NCBI RefSeq assembly: GCF_000346465.2
Contig: NC_034012.1
Location: 5,236,081-5,300,080, forward strand
Direction: 5' to 3'
Source of the DNA: Prunus persica
Lineage: Eukaryota; Streptophyta; Magnoliopsida; Rosales; Rosaceae
DNA length: 64,000 nucleotides
Shown here: in pieces, positions 11,264-24,561 of the stretch
Layout of the letters: the number at the start of each line of letters is the position of its first letter
How positions within the stretch are numbered: position 1 is the stretch's first letter
Notes under the pieces: generated by a model
Databases searched by the model: none
Told to the model about the DNA's origin: nothing
Seen by the model: the letters and a program-made list of their open reading frames with translations, nothing else
Translations under genes and position numbers: made by a program

Positions 11264-11779
11264 TTATGCAGGAGGAGGTGAAAGGAAAGGGATATTGGGA
11301 ATGTTGATAGGAGGGACTGGAAAGTCAGGAAGTGGTGGGACTGAAGGTATTTTAGGAATTCCAAATGGAGGTGCAAATGGTAACTGTGGAATTGGAACAC
11401 TAGGAATTTGGGGTGCAAATGGGATTTGTGGAATTGGGAAACCAGGAATTTGGGGTGTAAATGGTATCTGTGGAATTGGAACACCAGGAGTTTGAGGCCC
11501 AAATGGTATCTGTGGAATTGGAACGCCAGGAATATTAGGAAAAGGTGACAAAGTCTTCATCTGACCAAACTCCATTTTGGCCTTGCTTAACTGCTCCATC
11601 ATCTCTCCTTCATTCAGATAATTCCCACTTTCTGTGGCTCTTCCAGTTTGCTCTTGAGCCTGTTTTGATATCCCTGCAGGGTGTTGGCGTGCCTCAACGA
11701 AAAGCGCCCCCAGATTGGCTGCCATTATCAACACACTCAACAACATGCAAAACTGAACCAAACCCATTTTGAAAGTCAC
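11264..11779 (-). CDS. secreted proline-rich repeat protein
   Basis: A single-exon minus-strand gene of 171 residues; the first ATG is at 11779 and a second in-frame ATG at 11767 is possible. Residues 1-30 look like a signal peptide (core LLSVLIMAANLGALF, cleavage after VEA). Residues 31-80 are polar. Residues 84-139 are four 14-residue repeats of the type PGVPIPQIPF-x-PQ-x, followed by a less regular Pro/Ile/Phe tail to the stop. Proline-rich repeats of this kind occur in cell-wall structural proteins. A TATA-like element (tatttataagc) lies near 11851-11862. The neighbour at 10322 has the same plan but weaker repeats, so the two are likely tandem relatives in convergent orientation. Confidence 0.8.
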   Translation of the reverse strand: MTFKMGLVQFCMLLSVLIMAANLGALFVEARQHPAGISKQAQEQTGRATESGNYLNEGEMMEQLSKAKMEFGQMKTLSPFPNIPGVPIPQIPFGPQTPGVPIPQIPFTPQIPGFPIPQIPFAPQIPSVPIPQLPFAPPFGIPKIPSVPPLPDFPVPPINIPNIPFLSPPPA

Positions 11780-12109
11780 CTTTGGAGAAGAAATGAAGTT
11801 TGGTAAATGACAAACAGATTGATAGATGGGGTTTTGAAGTTCAAAGCTTTAGTATTTATAAGCACCAGAACCATTAGAAATTGAAGGCAAAAGTGGCAGG
11901 ATTTTATTAAGTGCTAATCGGCATTCGGCAACTGCAGATGGGTTGAAATGAGTGCCATAACTCTGCCTAATCTCGTATGAACACTTACTGACAATTAAAT
12001 GTGTGACATGACTTTACATCTCTCAATACACAAACGAACCAATTGAAAATGAACGCATTTCTGCTCTGGAAAAAGAAAAAAGAAAGCCATTATGGTGTTT
12101 GACTACGTA
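11780..12109. other. upstream region of the 11264-11779 gene
   Basis: Holds the probable TATA box (about 11851-11862) and 5' UTR of the minus-strand proline-rich gene. Nothing else recognised. Confidence 0.45.
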
Positions 12110-12114
12110 GATCC

Positions 12115-12476
12115 TGTGAGAATGTGAAGGTAAAGAATCTCACATTGGAAAGTTAAGAAACCTAGCAAGGGCTTATAAGGAGTTGGGCTACTCCCCCCAT
12201 TGCCAATTGGTTTTGGGGTGGAACCTCAACTTCCTTCATGGTATCAGAGCAGGTTGCCCACGTGTGAAAGCTCAACGGCCACACGTGCTCCACGTCACCC
12301 AAAATGTGTTGCCACTTGTTAGGATTGAAAATTCGCCACATGTGCGGAGGCGTGTGAGAATGTAAAAGTAAAGAGTCCCACATTGGAAAGTTAAAAAACC
12401 TAACAAGGGCTTATAAAGAGTTAGGCTACTCCCCCCATTGCCAATTAGTTTTGGAGTGAAACCTCAACTTCCTTCA
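12115..12476 (+). mobile_element. complete TRIM (miniature LTR retrotransposon)
   Basis: Two direct 124-base LTRs (12115-12238 and 12353-12476) start with tgtgagaatgt and end with cttccttca. They enclose 114 bases. A primer-binding site tggtatcagagc (12239-12250), complementary to the 3' end of initiator tRNA-Met, follows the left LTR. A purine stretch (tgtgcggaggcg) precedes the right LTR. The 5-bp target duplication gatcc flanks the element (12110-12114 and 12477-12481). It has no coding capacity and needs enzymes from another element. The LTRs differ at about ten positions, so the insertion is not recent. Confidence 0.95.
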
Positions 12477-12489
12477 GATCCTGCGTGCC

Positions 12490-12737
12490 AAGAAGACAAT
12501 GGTTTTCTTCATGCATGCTTCATTGCATGTGTAAAAGGCTATGGTATTTGTGCAAAGCCATTAATCTTACCGGAGTTATTAGCTTTTGTTATATTCGAAA
12601 CATTTCATTTATGTCACGATATGTCCAAGAATCCACATCCCTCTTCCGCATAGGTCCAACAAAAAGAATTGAGAGGAAATTTACCTTCGTTATTAAGTTT
12701 AACTGATATGCTGCATATTTTTCACTCATACAAAATC

Positions 12738-12796
<59 letters not shown>

Positions 12797-12953
12797 TTAA
12801 TGCTTCTGTAAAATTACCACTGTATCTACACAAAAGATGCTACAGGACTTAACTACATTTACAATATAATGAATGAAAAAATTGGTTAATCACATCTTGC
12901 AAGCAAAAAACGAAAACCAACCTAAGATAAATAAAGCAAACCAGCCTCAAGTT
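12490..12953. other. spacer and subtilase 3' UTR
   Basis: Contains an AG microsatellite and, next to the subtilase stop, its 3' UTR. No gene seen. Confidence 0.5.
12740..12793. repeat. (GA)n microsatellite
   Basis: An uninterrupted run of about 27 GA units. It lies about 160 bases beyond the stop codon of the subtilase gene. Confidence 0.97.
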
Positions 12954-15900
12954 TTAGGTTTTAGTAGTATTATATGTGATTTTGACAATGACTGACAAAG
13001 GAATGTTGACAACATGACCTTGATTTCCAAATAGTCCAATCCTTCCATAGCTAGCAGTGGTGCTGTTTGCCGTAGAATTGAAGAATACACTTAAGACCTG
13101 TTTCTCCCCACTGGCAATGTAAAAATGAGCTGGAGACACCTTTACTGAAACTCCAAAAGGAGCACTCCAGCCAACACTATAAGTCTCATTTCCACCAACG
13201 TTCATCACTGATCTGAGCACCGTTCTAGACTGGTTCAGTTTTGCTATTGTTATTGATGGCAAGTTCAGGTCAGCACCGGCAATGGTAGAATTATAAACCC
13301 AACAGCTCTCACCAGTGTAATTCAAAACCACAGGAGCTGATCCATTGATGCCACAAAGAAATGACATATAATTGTCATAACCTGCAAGAAGACAGCATGG
13401 TTTTCAGTCAAAATATACTATCAAACACAAAAATAATCACTTAAAATAAGAAACAGCTAGGAGTCTTTATGTTAACAAATAGAAAACAGAAAATATGCAT
13501 ATATACATATATAGAGTCCTCTTCAATTGAGGTTAATAGAAATTACACCTAGCAGTCTTTGTTTTAATCATAATCACACTAACAGAGAAGGCATCACAAT
13601 TCCATATTTGATAAGATGATTGTTACAATCAGTAAAAGATTTCCACAAAAATAAGCGAAGTTCCAAGCATATGGGTCAGGTTGAGTAACTTTCTTCCTGA
13701 GAAGAGACAGAGTAACTTACTGGAATCAAAAATCAATCCCGGATTCAGTGCCGCTGTAGCATTCACAAAACCACTGCCCATGTCAAAGGGTGTTGCTGGA
13801 GACTGGTTTTGATCTGGAAACGCATAAGCACGTTGAGCCATTATGGGCCCACCATTCTTGTCATATAGAGAAGCTGTTGTGGAAAGTGCAGATGCAATGG
13901 CTGAAGGACTGAAATTGGGGAACTTCTGCCTAACCAGTGCAGCAAGCCCAGCAATATGAGGAGCAGCCATGCTTGTCCCAGACATCATTGCAAAGTTCTC
14001 ACCTGAAAGATAAATACGACATAGCAGTTATATAATAATGTTTGAAGAGTAAACAAAACTGTCATTTATGAACAAAAATATCAAAAAGTTATACTTGGAA
14101 CTTAATCACTATTACCAGGTAGTGTATTTCTACCTTGAAATTCAACCGAGTCTGCGCCAACCGAACTCCAAGCAGCCCATATAGAATTTCCAGGAGCTAC
14201 CAAGTTGGGTTTCATTATTTCTGCATCATCAAGAAAATTGTCTTCCGGATCTGGTCCTCTAGCAGAGTAATACATGATCTTTGGTGCAGAACTACTGTAG
14301 TTTGCTTTGAAACCTCCACAAATGGTTGCAAGTGCCCCAAATTTGACAATTTTCTTTGTCATGATATCTCTCTCCAAGGAATAATTGTAGTATTTGAGTA
14401 AAACCTGCCAAATATATCATAAAGCTTTATTAACTGCTGAGAGAGAGGGAGGGAGGGATAAGCCCTAATATGTGTCAGGGCATCAACTTCCCCTTAAACG
14501 ATTAAACACTTTCAAATGATTAAAAGTTTTGAATGGTTGGGTAATGCTCTCTTGCCATACTAAATCCAGACCACACATACAGGCAATAATCAACCTAATC
14601 AAAGTTCATACTCACAGTCTAGCAACACTTATGTATCTATATAGGTATACGTTCAGGCAATAATCAACCCAACACTTATGTATCTATATAGGTATATATG
14701 TATATATCAAATCCTTATCATATGGGATGATATTTATAATTTTGAAGAAGAAAACAATATACAACAACTTAATGAATGTGCATGCATAAACAGAAATTTG
14801 CATACCTTGGAATCCTCTGGGGATGGGATTATGATGCCAGGTATTTTCATTGGAGTTGGGTTAAGCTGAAAACCAATTACAAAAGCATCCATGTAGAAGA
14901 CGACACCAACTGCACTTAGGTTTTTGGCTGTTTCCAGGGCGTGATTGACTGTGGAGATCCCAAGCACAAACCGGATTGAGTAGCTACAGATCAAGAGGTT
15001 CCCCTGGATCAAATCCTGATTGAACTTGCTTGAGTCTTGGCATTCACCCACATACATATCATCTGCCACTGTTGTGCCGTTGTTCAAAGCATGTACGGCA
15101 GAAATCAGCGTGTACATTGTATCATTCTCTGTTCCCGCTGTAGCAGAAACAGAAGTAATCAAGATTACTATCTAATCTAATTGGGTGCGTTCATGGTTCA
15201 CATATAAGTGGCAATGGCATGCACCAAGATATTGGCCATAGAAGATTGTCTACAGGGTAACAGATTTAGTAATGTCATACTTTGAAAGGGAACCAGCATG
15301 TGCATAAAAAATCAACTGTATCTAAAAGATCAGGAGTACAGTCATCCCATGCAAGTTGCAATGACATACACCGAGATGCTAACCATAAAAAATGGATATG
15401 TAAGGAACAGACCTATCGGTGACATTTCATGTGAGAAAGGAACCAGCATGTTCTTGAAAACTCAAGTCTACCTCAAAATTCATCTAGACATTCAATAGAC
15501 ATAACAACCAACGGAAAAAGGAACTCTCACATTAGAAAATCAGGAAAGAGGAAACAGTCAAGGTTAGGCAATGTGGAATTCCTGTGAACATAGTCTCTTT
15601 TGACAATTCTCTAGCAAAAGTTATTGGACTGGAGTCATTGAATCTTTAATAATGATACGAAGACCCACATAACTTTCAGATCCAAATGTATCACCAGAAA
15701 AGATTCAATTGTAGATAAGGCAGCTTATAAACTATAATGGCCCTTGTTTCACTAAGAGTGATGATCCAGTTCGTATCACTTCAAAAGTTAATTCTGAGTC
15801 CTAAGTGTAAAGAGTAAGGACAGCAATTGTTGTTAAGACGATGCTGTATGAAAAATTTAAAGAGAAGTAGAGCAATCAATTCAGGAGACAAACTTACGTG

Positions 15901-18900
15901 CAAGTCCAACTCCTGGAATGGTGACATTGTTGCCAAGGATTATAGAGTTGCTGTAGACTCTGTCATGGGAGGCAGAGCCAACAGTGAATATCCATGGACT
16001 GAAGGAAGACATGCTCTTTGGTGATGGTCCGGTATTGCCCGCTGCTTGGACAACAAATATACCAGCCTTTACAGCTGATAGTAATGCCATGTCTATGGGA
16101 TTGAAAAATGTTGCAACGCCGGGAGGACGCCTGTTGGGAGTGATTGATAAGCTTATTATGTCAACCCCATCCTGAGCAGCCTGGGAATGCATAATAAATC
16201 ACCAAAATTAAATATGCTAAAGTGGCAAAGAATCTATATGGAATAAAAGGTATGGAAAAAACAGATTTTCTCATTGGTTTGAAACCCCAATAGAGACTCA
16301 GCTGTTTGGCAGAATATAGTTTGCAGAAATAGAACAAAAGGCATGTACCTGGTCTATGGCAGCAACAACATCAGCAGCAAAGCCTCCAAAGCCTTTGTAC
16401 AGTGCCTTGTAAACAGCGATGCTGGAATAGATAGAGATGTAGTTAAAACATAAAAACATAAATACTCCCAATTGTTTATGTACTGGAGAAAGGTGGATTC
16501 AAAGAGGAAAGGGTTGTCACAGGTTCAAGGACTGAGTGAATTACTGATTAAAAGAATTTCAGACTTAGGTTAATTTTGTTTCTCACAAGTTGAAAGAAAC
16601 TTATGTTAGGAAATTGCTCCTTTTTTATGCATCGCATTCTACCAGAAACAACAAAAACCACATCAATAGACAAAGTGACACTCAGATCTAGATTAATTAC
16701 TGTGAACGAGGAGCCATCCCACTTGCATTTCCAAAATGATGCCCAGCAACAACCACTGGAATTCCATGGTTTCCTGCAGCAATGGAAGCAGTGTGCCTGT
16801 AAATTAAAATGAGATCCATCAAACGGTGTTAACAACATAAAGGAGACATAACTACATTGTCTCTCATAGCATTTTAAAAGGTACTAGACTGTCTTTCAAG
16901 TATCATAAAAGTAAACCAGCTTCTTTCAGATTGTAACTTGAGAGTCATATGAACATTTCAAGTTTTCATCAATTTATTGCGTTATCACTTTTATTAAAAT
17001 ACTTTTCTTTAGCATGTTGAAGTAAATTGCATAATTTAAGTTCATTTGTGAAAGATGATTAACAATTAAGATATATTTCATTAAAATGAAAACATAGAAA
17101 TTTATAACAGTTCCACAGAGACACATGATGCCTCTAACGTGAATATCAGCGTCAAGCATGCAGGACCTCAAATGAAAGAAACAGAAAAAAATACAAAAGG
17201 GAAAAGAAAAAAAAATAAAAAAAAATAAAAAATATATATATATATATATATCAGTATGTCTCAGTGCTCTAATAATATCAGTTTTCTACCTGGCCAGGTA
17301 GAAAACAGAGATGGGCAAACTTGAGATGAGCAGGTCCTTAGGCGAATCTCAAGGTCAAAAGTCCCCATATAAGACTGATTTTAATATTTGGTGTTTTTCA
17401 TGTGTCTTTCTATAAAAGCACTAATGCTGCAAACTTGAAATTGAGATAAAATAACACAGATACAAAAGGCTTAGGGTACTTTCTCTCAGGGAAAGCAAGA
17501 CAACTCACGTGCCATGGCCATCACCATCAAATGGAGAAGCAAAGTCCTGTGATGAATTGAAAACACCTCTGGTTATAGCAGATGCTGCAAAATGGCGGGC
17601 TCCAATAAGCTTCCTATTGCAGGAACCAGATGGGAAATCCCGGGTAACCTCACAGATGCCAGAAAAATGTGCCGGAACTGGATATGGATGTTCAGATGTA
17701 TGGTCAGCAAAACTACTGTGAGTTGGATCAATGCCAGTATCAATAAACCCAATGACCATCCCTTCTCCAGCTGATTCATATCCGCCTCCTTGGACCCACG
17801 CTCCTTGTGGCAAACCCAAAAACTGAGGAGTATGGGTGGTTGCAGTTCTAACAGAAAAGTCCAAAACCACATTTGCTACTTCTCTCCTCCTGGAAAGCTT
17901 ATCAACCTCCAAAATTCAGCAATATCACCAAATTAGGAACTTCTGATCAATTACACCTTTTCACATAGGCATAGGAAAATACTACAACACGCAGACATGC
18001 CATGTTCCAAATTACTCAGAAATACAAGCAAATGTAAACATTCAAAAGTAATAATTGGAGTATCACAATTCTATACAGCACCATAATTGAGGAATTTGAC
18101 ATAATAATGATTACTATATAATACCAGAATTTCACTGATGTTATACCTGATCTGGGGTAACAAGCACAGCAAATCCGCTAATCAAGTAATGGTAGCTGTA
18201 CAGCTTCAGATATTTCTCCCCTCTCAACACCCTCCTCAATAGCGAATCATGAACTCGAGCAATATAAGAGCTATACCTCTTATCCGTTCTTGAAATATTT
18301 CTATATCTAAAAAGAAAACATTAAAATCAATTAAGTTTAAGGTCGTAATAATGCAATGGGAATAATTAAGGGAGGGGAAGAAAAAGAAAACCAATCAACA
18401 TCATGAATAAATAACTTTTAGCACGCTGGAGACCTTACTACCCCATACCTGAAGAGTTTACCCAATTGTTGGGTATGATGAAGGCGGAAAAGGGACAATA
18501 TAATAACCACAAGTTTCCACATGTTCATAAGAGACAAATTGTACAGTGTATGAAAAATGAGCAACAGGGGACCCCATGAGCGAGAGATCCATGCAAGGAG
18601 TGTAAAAGGAAAGTACCACTAATATTTACTCTAGAATTCAAGTTATTCTATGGTAAAGGGAAAGTAAGACCCAAACTATCCCACAACGCAAGTATCCAAA
18701 TTGATTTCTCCACATGAGGAAACGAAACACCAATACTACTGCTTGGATCATAATTGAAAACCAGCTTCAAGGGATCAAATAAAACATAGAAAATTAAAAG
18801 CAAAGTAATTTCAGAGAGTAAGAAAATCTTTGAAAATGAAGAGTAAAATAGTACCTGTGTTTGTGAATGTTCAACCTCTCAGAAGCGCCGCTATGTCTGA

Positions 18901-19072
18901 TACCATTACTGTTCCTTCTCAACTCAGCTTCGTAATGAGCAGCAGGAACTTCTCTAAGAGTGACAATATACACAGCCGTGAAGTCATCAGAATCATCATC
19001 TTGACAGAACGAGCTCATAAACATCCCCAAAAAAAGTAACACCATTAAGTGCACCCCATAAATTCTGCCCAT
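12954..19072 (-). CDS. subtilisin-like serine protease, SBT2 type
   Basis: Ten coding exons on the minus strand: 19072-18855, 18306-18147, 17906-17509, 16796-16701, 16421-16349, 16180-15898, 15137-14806, 14404-14116, 14002-13721 and 13381-12954. All introns are GT-AG and the phases join to 852 residues. A signal peptide (residues 1 to about 23) is followed by an I9 propeptide (about 33-126), the S8 domain and an Fn3-like C-terminal domain. Catalytic residues: Asp182 (GFIDTGID), His257 (DGHGTH), the oxyanion Asn364 (AAGNTG) and Ser627 (SGTSMAAPH). A protease-associated insert lies between Asn364 and Ser627. It should be a secreted protease that matures by propeptide removal. Length and the C-terminal YMSFLCGINGS point to the SBT2 group; SBT2.3-like is my best guess from gene order. 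Confidence 0.93.
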
Positions 19073-21449
19073 TTTAGACCTAAAGCACAAGAAGATCAAA
19101 ATCCCAGGAAAGAACACTCCCCAGATTAACAAAAAGACCTTTGGGCACAAGTCTTTAACAACCCATGTCCTCCATTTTCCAAAGCAAGCTTCTTTCTTGG
19201 AACAATTTGCAGAATGTGGAGTGCAGCTGAGTGAAGAACCACAAAACCAGAGACCCTTTTCTGAATGTGATAATTGGTGTGAATGGAAACTGCCCAACAC
19301 ACATGAAGCCTCCCCAGATAAGAAGTGATCTGACCGAGAAAGCAGAGCTCTTTTCGGTGAAAAAAGAAACGCTTTTGTACACTTTTGTTTGTGCGTACAC
19401 AAGAAACTGGAGTACACTAGAGACGAGAGAGAGAGAGAGAGAGAGTGAGTGAGAGAGTGAGAGAGAGTAGTAATAGCTGGAGCATAGAGAATCTATGGAC
19501 ACTTTATTGGATGCTGTGTATTTGAACGTATATTTTATGCAAAGGGTCTTCCACGGCCACGACATTCGAACGTTTTATTTTGTTTGTATTATATCATCCA
19601 CTGTTGGACTTAGATGGTTTTCTTAGCACATTATATTTCATGTATAATTTTTCAGCCAAATCCAAAAATCCGTCTGCAGCCCAACTTCAAATCATCCCTT
19701 TTCTGTTTTTTTATTTGCACACAATGATAATCATTTCTTAACATTTATACAACAACATGATTTTTGCTATTGTTATTGATTGGCACGTAATACATGTATG
19801 TATTTGTGGGAAACTGCAAATACCAGTTTCCAGTTATCTGCTTGTAAAAATATGTATATATCTCCACATACTTTTCGATTTATCTAATTAGAAATGATGG
19901 TAGCTTGATGGTGTTTTGACGGGTCAGGTCAACATTAATCTTTTGTCTTGGCCCTTTTTTTGGCCGTTGTCTACTTGCTCCAACGTTCTAATTTTTTAAG
20001 ACCACCCGTGACACTGCACAAGTAGAGAGAGAAGATAAGAGGAGAGAGAGGGTTAAGTTTTGGACCTTCTGGTCTGATGGGTGGGGGTGTTGTGGGACGG
20101 TGGTGGATTGAGTACACTACATATGAGTGCGCATGTGAAAAAGGCCAGATTTTGAGTGCAGGTTCTATTTTTATTGGATTCTAATACCGTTTCTGCAATT
20201 GGGTGATCTCATGATTTTCCTAAGCTTTTCTGCTCAATATATTTCTATGTGCCTTCCTCATATGGTAGGCCATACACATGATGCATCCATTTTCCAGTGT
20301 ACACTTTTAAGAACATGATTTTATTTAATAGTCGTTGGGAGTTCTTGGTATGCTCTACTGTGCCAAAAGAACCTGATTCTTCAATCATTAGGATCATTTA
20401 GGATCACTCTTTTGGAGTCCAATTGATGGCCTTCTCCATGTGACAATACCAAAAGGAAAAGGGGAAGAAGAAAAAAAAAAACCTGTCTACCACCGTTGGT
20501 CCTTGACTGATTCCATCTATTTGGAAGAAAAAGGTGATGATAATGTTTGAGTGCAAAGACTGGTGCCCATCTCTATTCTTGGTCTGTCTCTTTCATTCTA
20601 TGTATACACATTCAGCAAAAAGTTGAGCAGAAACACTTGAGATTTGCTTTGATGCAATTCAATTGGGTTTACAGATAGGTGCATTACAACACTTTGATGA
20701 ATGTGCCTTTAATTTGAATTTTGTTATGAACGTTGAGGTGTTTAAGTGTGCATTTTCTCTTTTGCATGTTATATCAATGTTATAGCCCAAAGGGACGAGA
20801 AATCTCTCATTCATTTAGCTGAACCATGAACTTGTAATTAAATAAGACACATAATTAGTTGTATGAATGAAGTCTAAGCTAACCAAGTGGGTGCAGATTT
20901 TGGTCTACGTTCAGTTGATTGAAACATAGTTTCAGTTCTCGTAATTTAGGTGAAAGTTATTTTAATAGTAGAGCACTTGTCTCATATTTTGGTTAGAGCT
21001 CGACATTGTCTTATTCCTTTCTGAACAAAAATTTAAAAGAAAAGCACTTATCTGCATACTTAAGAACAGTTACCCATGCACTCTTGTGTTCAAATACCTT
21101 CCTCTCCTGATATCAATTCAATTGTATCAAAAAAGAAAGAACATAGACATGGGCCTAGGCCTGGCCATAGGCTAAGAGTTTGTCTTGGACTCTTGGTCAG
21201 GCCCAAAGGCTTGGTGGATATCAGCTTTGGTTTTGATTCATGAGGACGTCCCCATATTCATTTGCCCAAAGCCCATCAATCCCGTATGGGCTGCGGTCCC
21301 ACAGATCCAGTGGTGCTGATTGCTGAAGATGATGTGGCGGTTTGAGGTTGAAGGTGACATGTCCCAACTGTTTCAGAGTTTTAGAGCACAAATTGAGAGT
21401 TGGTTTATCCGTTATCCGTTATAGTGAGACTGTCAGAGGAAGAGTGACG
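19073..21449. other. divergent promoter region between subtilase and isomerase genes
   Basis: Contains the 5' UTR and promoter of the subtilase (minus) and the upstream region of the isomerase-like gene (plus). An imperfect GA/GAGT microsatellite lies at about 19424-19468. No further gene, RNA or element was recognised in the 2.4 kb. Confidence 0.5.
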
Positions 21450-24400
21450 ATGGCACTGGCATCCATAGCCATAGCATCATCAAATCCCCTGTACTCTTCT
21501 CTAACTTTACCAACTTCCAGAGGAAGAGGAGGAGGCAGCAGCACAAGGAGAAGAAGGACCCATTGTCTAAAGATTACTGGGTCCAGTCTCGCTGGTGGCT
21601 CTGCTCTTTTCCAAGCAGCCCACCATACTGTATGTGTTTATAATTTGATGTGTTTTTTATTATGTTTATTTTCCTTGCATTTTAATCTATTACATTCTGA
21701 TTGTCTGTTTAGAGATATTATGAGCGTAAGTGTTGATGTGTTCTGCACTTTCTCATCATTTGTACAGTGAAATATGTGATGGACTTCAGCTTAAAAAATC
21801 TGTTTTGATTCTTTCTTCTTATTCTTACTTTTTTTTTAGTATTCTAGGGCATAACATAGAGAAGTCAGTTTCTTTTACTTAATTTTCTCAACAACTTGAT
21901 GGAGGGCAAATTGATGTTAGAAACAAATTTCTTGAAATTAGTAAAAGGAGAAAGAGCTATATAAGATGAAATGGAAGAAATAAAGGTGAATTATTAAGTG
22001 AGTGAGTGTGAGCTATTATATTCACTTTCTTTGCTAAAATGGTGAATTATTAAGGGCAATTGTAGCACATGTGTTGATTTTAGGGTATGTCTCTTCTAGG
22101 ATTTCGTTGCTCTCTATTTCATCATATTTGCATTTGAGTGGAAAAAGGAGGCATCTTTCGTGAGTTTGGGCCAATAAGGTTAAGTATGGTTTGTTAGTTT
22201 AGTAAGAAAGAAACATGAAAATCAAAATTGAAGGGAATATGAAAGGCTGACATAGCAGTATAAAGGTACATAAAAAATTTGACAATAATAATAATGGTAT
22301 ATTACTTTCTTGCTTTTATAAGTTGTATGATTGTTATGTGTAGGAACTAATTCAAGGAATATTCATATTTGACTTTCTAGGTGGATACATACATTAAAAG
22401 TGGTATGGTTATTGGGTTGGGGTCTGGTCAAGCTTCTGATATGGCCATACAGTATATAGGTCTGCAACTTGGTGCAGGTGCTCTAAAAGATATAGTGGGG
22501 ATACCAATGTAAGTAACCTGATTAAGAATTCATAGTTCTTTTTTAAAAGAAAAAAAAAATATGCTTCTGATTTCTTGGCTCCTTCCAAAGTTCTTAAGAT
22601 CCCTAAAGTAAGTACGGAAAGAAGTGATGTCTTCGAATCATGTAACTGAATCTTTCTCCTCAGCTCCATCAACTGGTGAAACTGAGACAAATTGGAAAAA
22701 CTTGTGTTTGTAGAGTCGGGCTCCATGTCCAATGAAGGGTTGTGAGCCAAAGCATTACACTTTCTTTTCCTTTCCTCTTTGTTTTTTCATAATGGAATTT
22801 ACTTTGGATTTATGCAGGTCCATAGCATGTGCAAGTGAGGCGGCAAAGGCAGGAATTCCATTGGGTCACTATGAGTATTGTTCTCAAGTGTGCACACATT
22901 CTTAACATAAGAAAGTTTCCTTTTCATTTGGGGTTTTCGAGTATTATATGTTTGGAGAAAGCACACCACTAATTGATGTCCATGCATTTGGTTTTGACTG
23001 GAATCAAAGAATTCTGATATATATCAGGATATGGGAACTGAAAAAGATATGTCAGTTAGTTGTAAAGATATTCTTAGACACTTTCTTGACAATGCACAAT
23101 GCATCACTCTCAATGTGATCACGGAAGATTAAAAAATTTAACCTTAGTAGAATATCATTTTAACTTGCGCCTTTGTAGATTGATTTTGCATTTGATGATG
23201 CTGATATTATAGAAGAAGGAACACTTATATCTGTCATTGGGCGAACAATAAATCAGGGAGAGGAGTCCATAATCCAAGAGAAGGTCAGTCACGATACTGT
23301 TGCCTGTCCTGTTTACATGAACTGTTAGAACTCAAGCAATAGCATGGCAAATTTCTCAACCCATGAAAAAATTGAGTCTGCAATATTGTAATTTTTTTTT
23401 TCACGACCATCCAAGTTGCATAATTTGATATGTTAAACCTATATGAAGCACTTACTGGAAAATTTTCTTTTTCTTTTCCCCTGCAGTCTATACTAAACGC
23501 AGCCAATAAGCTTGTGTTCATGATCACAGAAAACCAGTACAAAAGTGGTCCGGATGGTTCTATTCCAGTTTTAGTGAATTCTGTAAGAAGTGATATTCAT
23601 TGCTTGTTTTAATTAAGTGAACCATCAAGTTCCATAGTAAGAGAAAGGTTGTCTGAACACCCAAATTAAATTTCAGCTCAACTGGATGCAAGCTGCTGAA
23701 GAGATAGATGACCTTTTTTTAGGTGATGCAGAGGTCTGCTTTCTCGTCATATCATTAAGTAGTTCTTTTGTTTGCATTCCTCATCAATTATATGTTAGTT
23801 TATCATAAGAAAGCAAGAACATCTCATTGTTTTCTCTCAGTGAAAAAGTGATTGCATCTTTTTGTTTGTTTAATAAGAAAGAAGCAAACAAAAGTTCACA
23901 ATTAAAAATTGTTAATAAGAAAGAAGGAGCTAGTACATAATTAACCTGTATTACTGATTCAGTCGTCTTTCCTAATGATATTTTCCTTTTGTCACTTCTG
24001 AAGGTATGGAGAAGACCATCAATTGGGATCGCGGGTCCTAATGGGGGTGAGTTCCCACTAGTCACCAAAGAAGGCCATAATGTTCTTGATGTCATATTTA
24101 CATCTCCAATACTAAGCCTGAGTAGGTCTTACAATCTCCATCATTTCTTGTTTTAATATATGCTTCCACGCTTGAAAATAAGTTTTCATGTCTTCGTGAA
24201 CTTAAATTGTAGATGAAGTATCGAAGAGCCTTGATGAAGTTGATGGGGTCATAGACCATGGAATCATTTCCAAGTTCCCGTTAAGTTTTTTGTTCCCTTG
24301 TAAACTCTTTTATGCTTTTACAGATATGCTACTACATATTGCTCTATATATAAAGTTTATAAACCAGGGAGTATCACTCTTGTACAAGAAGAAGCACAAT

Positions 24401-24561
24401 GCTTGTAATTGGTTAGGTCTTAAAATGTTTACCAGGTAGGATAAACCACTAATTTTGTTGTCTTACTTGTGGTGAACTACAGATGCACAGCAGTAATTGC
24501 TTCAGAAAGTGGGCTGTCTGTTGTTGATAATCTGCCAAAGAATGCTGTAAAGGAACCCTAA
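21450..24561 (+). CDS. probable plastid ribose-5-phosphate isomerase (RPI4-like)
   Basis: Nine exons: 21450-21629, 22381-22508, 22818-22887, 23179-23283, 23487-23582, 23677-23733, 24004-24121, 24213-24279 and 24483-24561. All introns are GT-AG and phases join to 299 residues. Residues 1-58 are rich in Ser, Ala and Arg without acidic residues, like a chloroplast transit peptide. The RpiA fold follows: [15 protein letters not shown] (sugar-phosphate loop), [13 protein letters not shown] (catalytic-site acidic segment), [27 protein letters not shown] and VDGVIDHGI. Canonical enzymes have GSGSTA and DGADE; the changes here are those of the divergent plant RPI4 branch. Interconversion of ribose-5-P and ribulose-5-P is therefore likely but not certain. 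A young LTR element lies 134 bases beyond the stop. Confidence 0.88.

Noticed and set aside
12239..12250. tRNA-Met-like sequence in the TRIM
   Set aside because: It is the 12-base primer-binding site, not a tRNA gene.
12115..12476. Cassandra-type TRIM carrying 5S rRNA
   Set aside because: No 5S-like internal promoter or 5S sequence is visible in the LTRs.
16701..16710. Donor at GTTCAC for the subtilase fourth exon
   Set aside because: It breaks the reading phase; the donor at GTAATT (16700-16699) keeps it and restores the family sequence.
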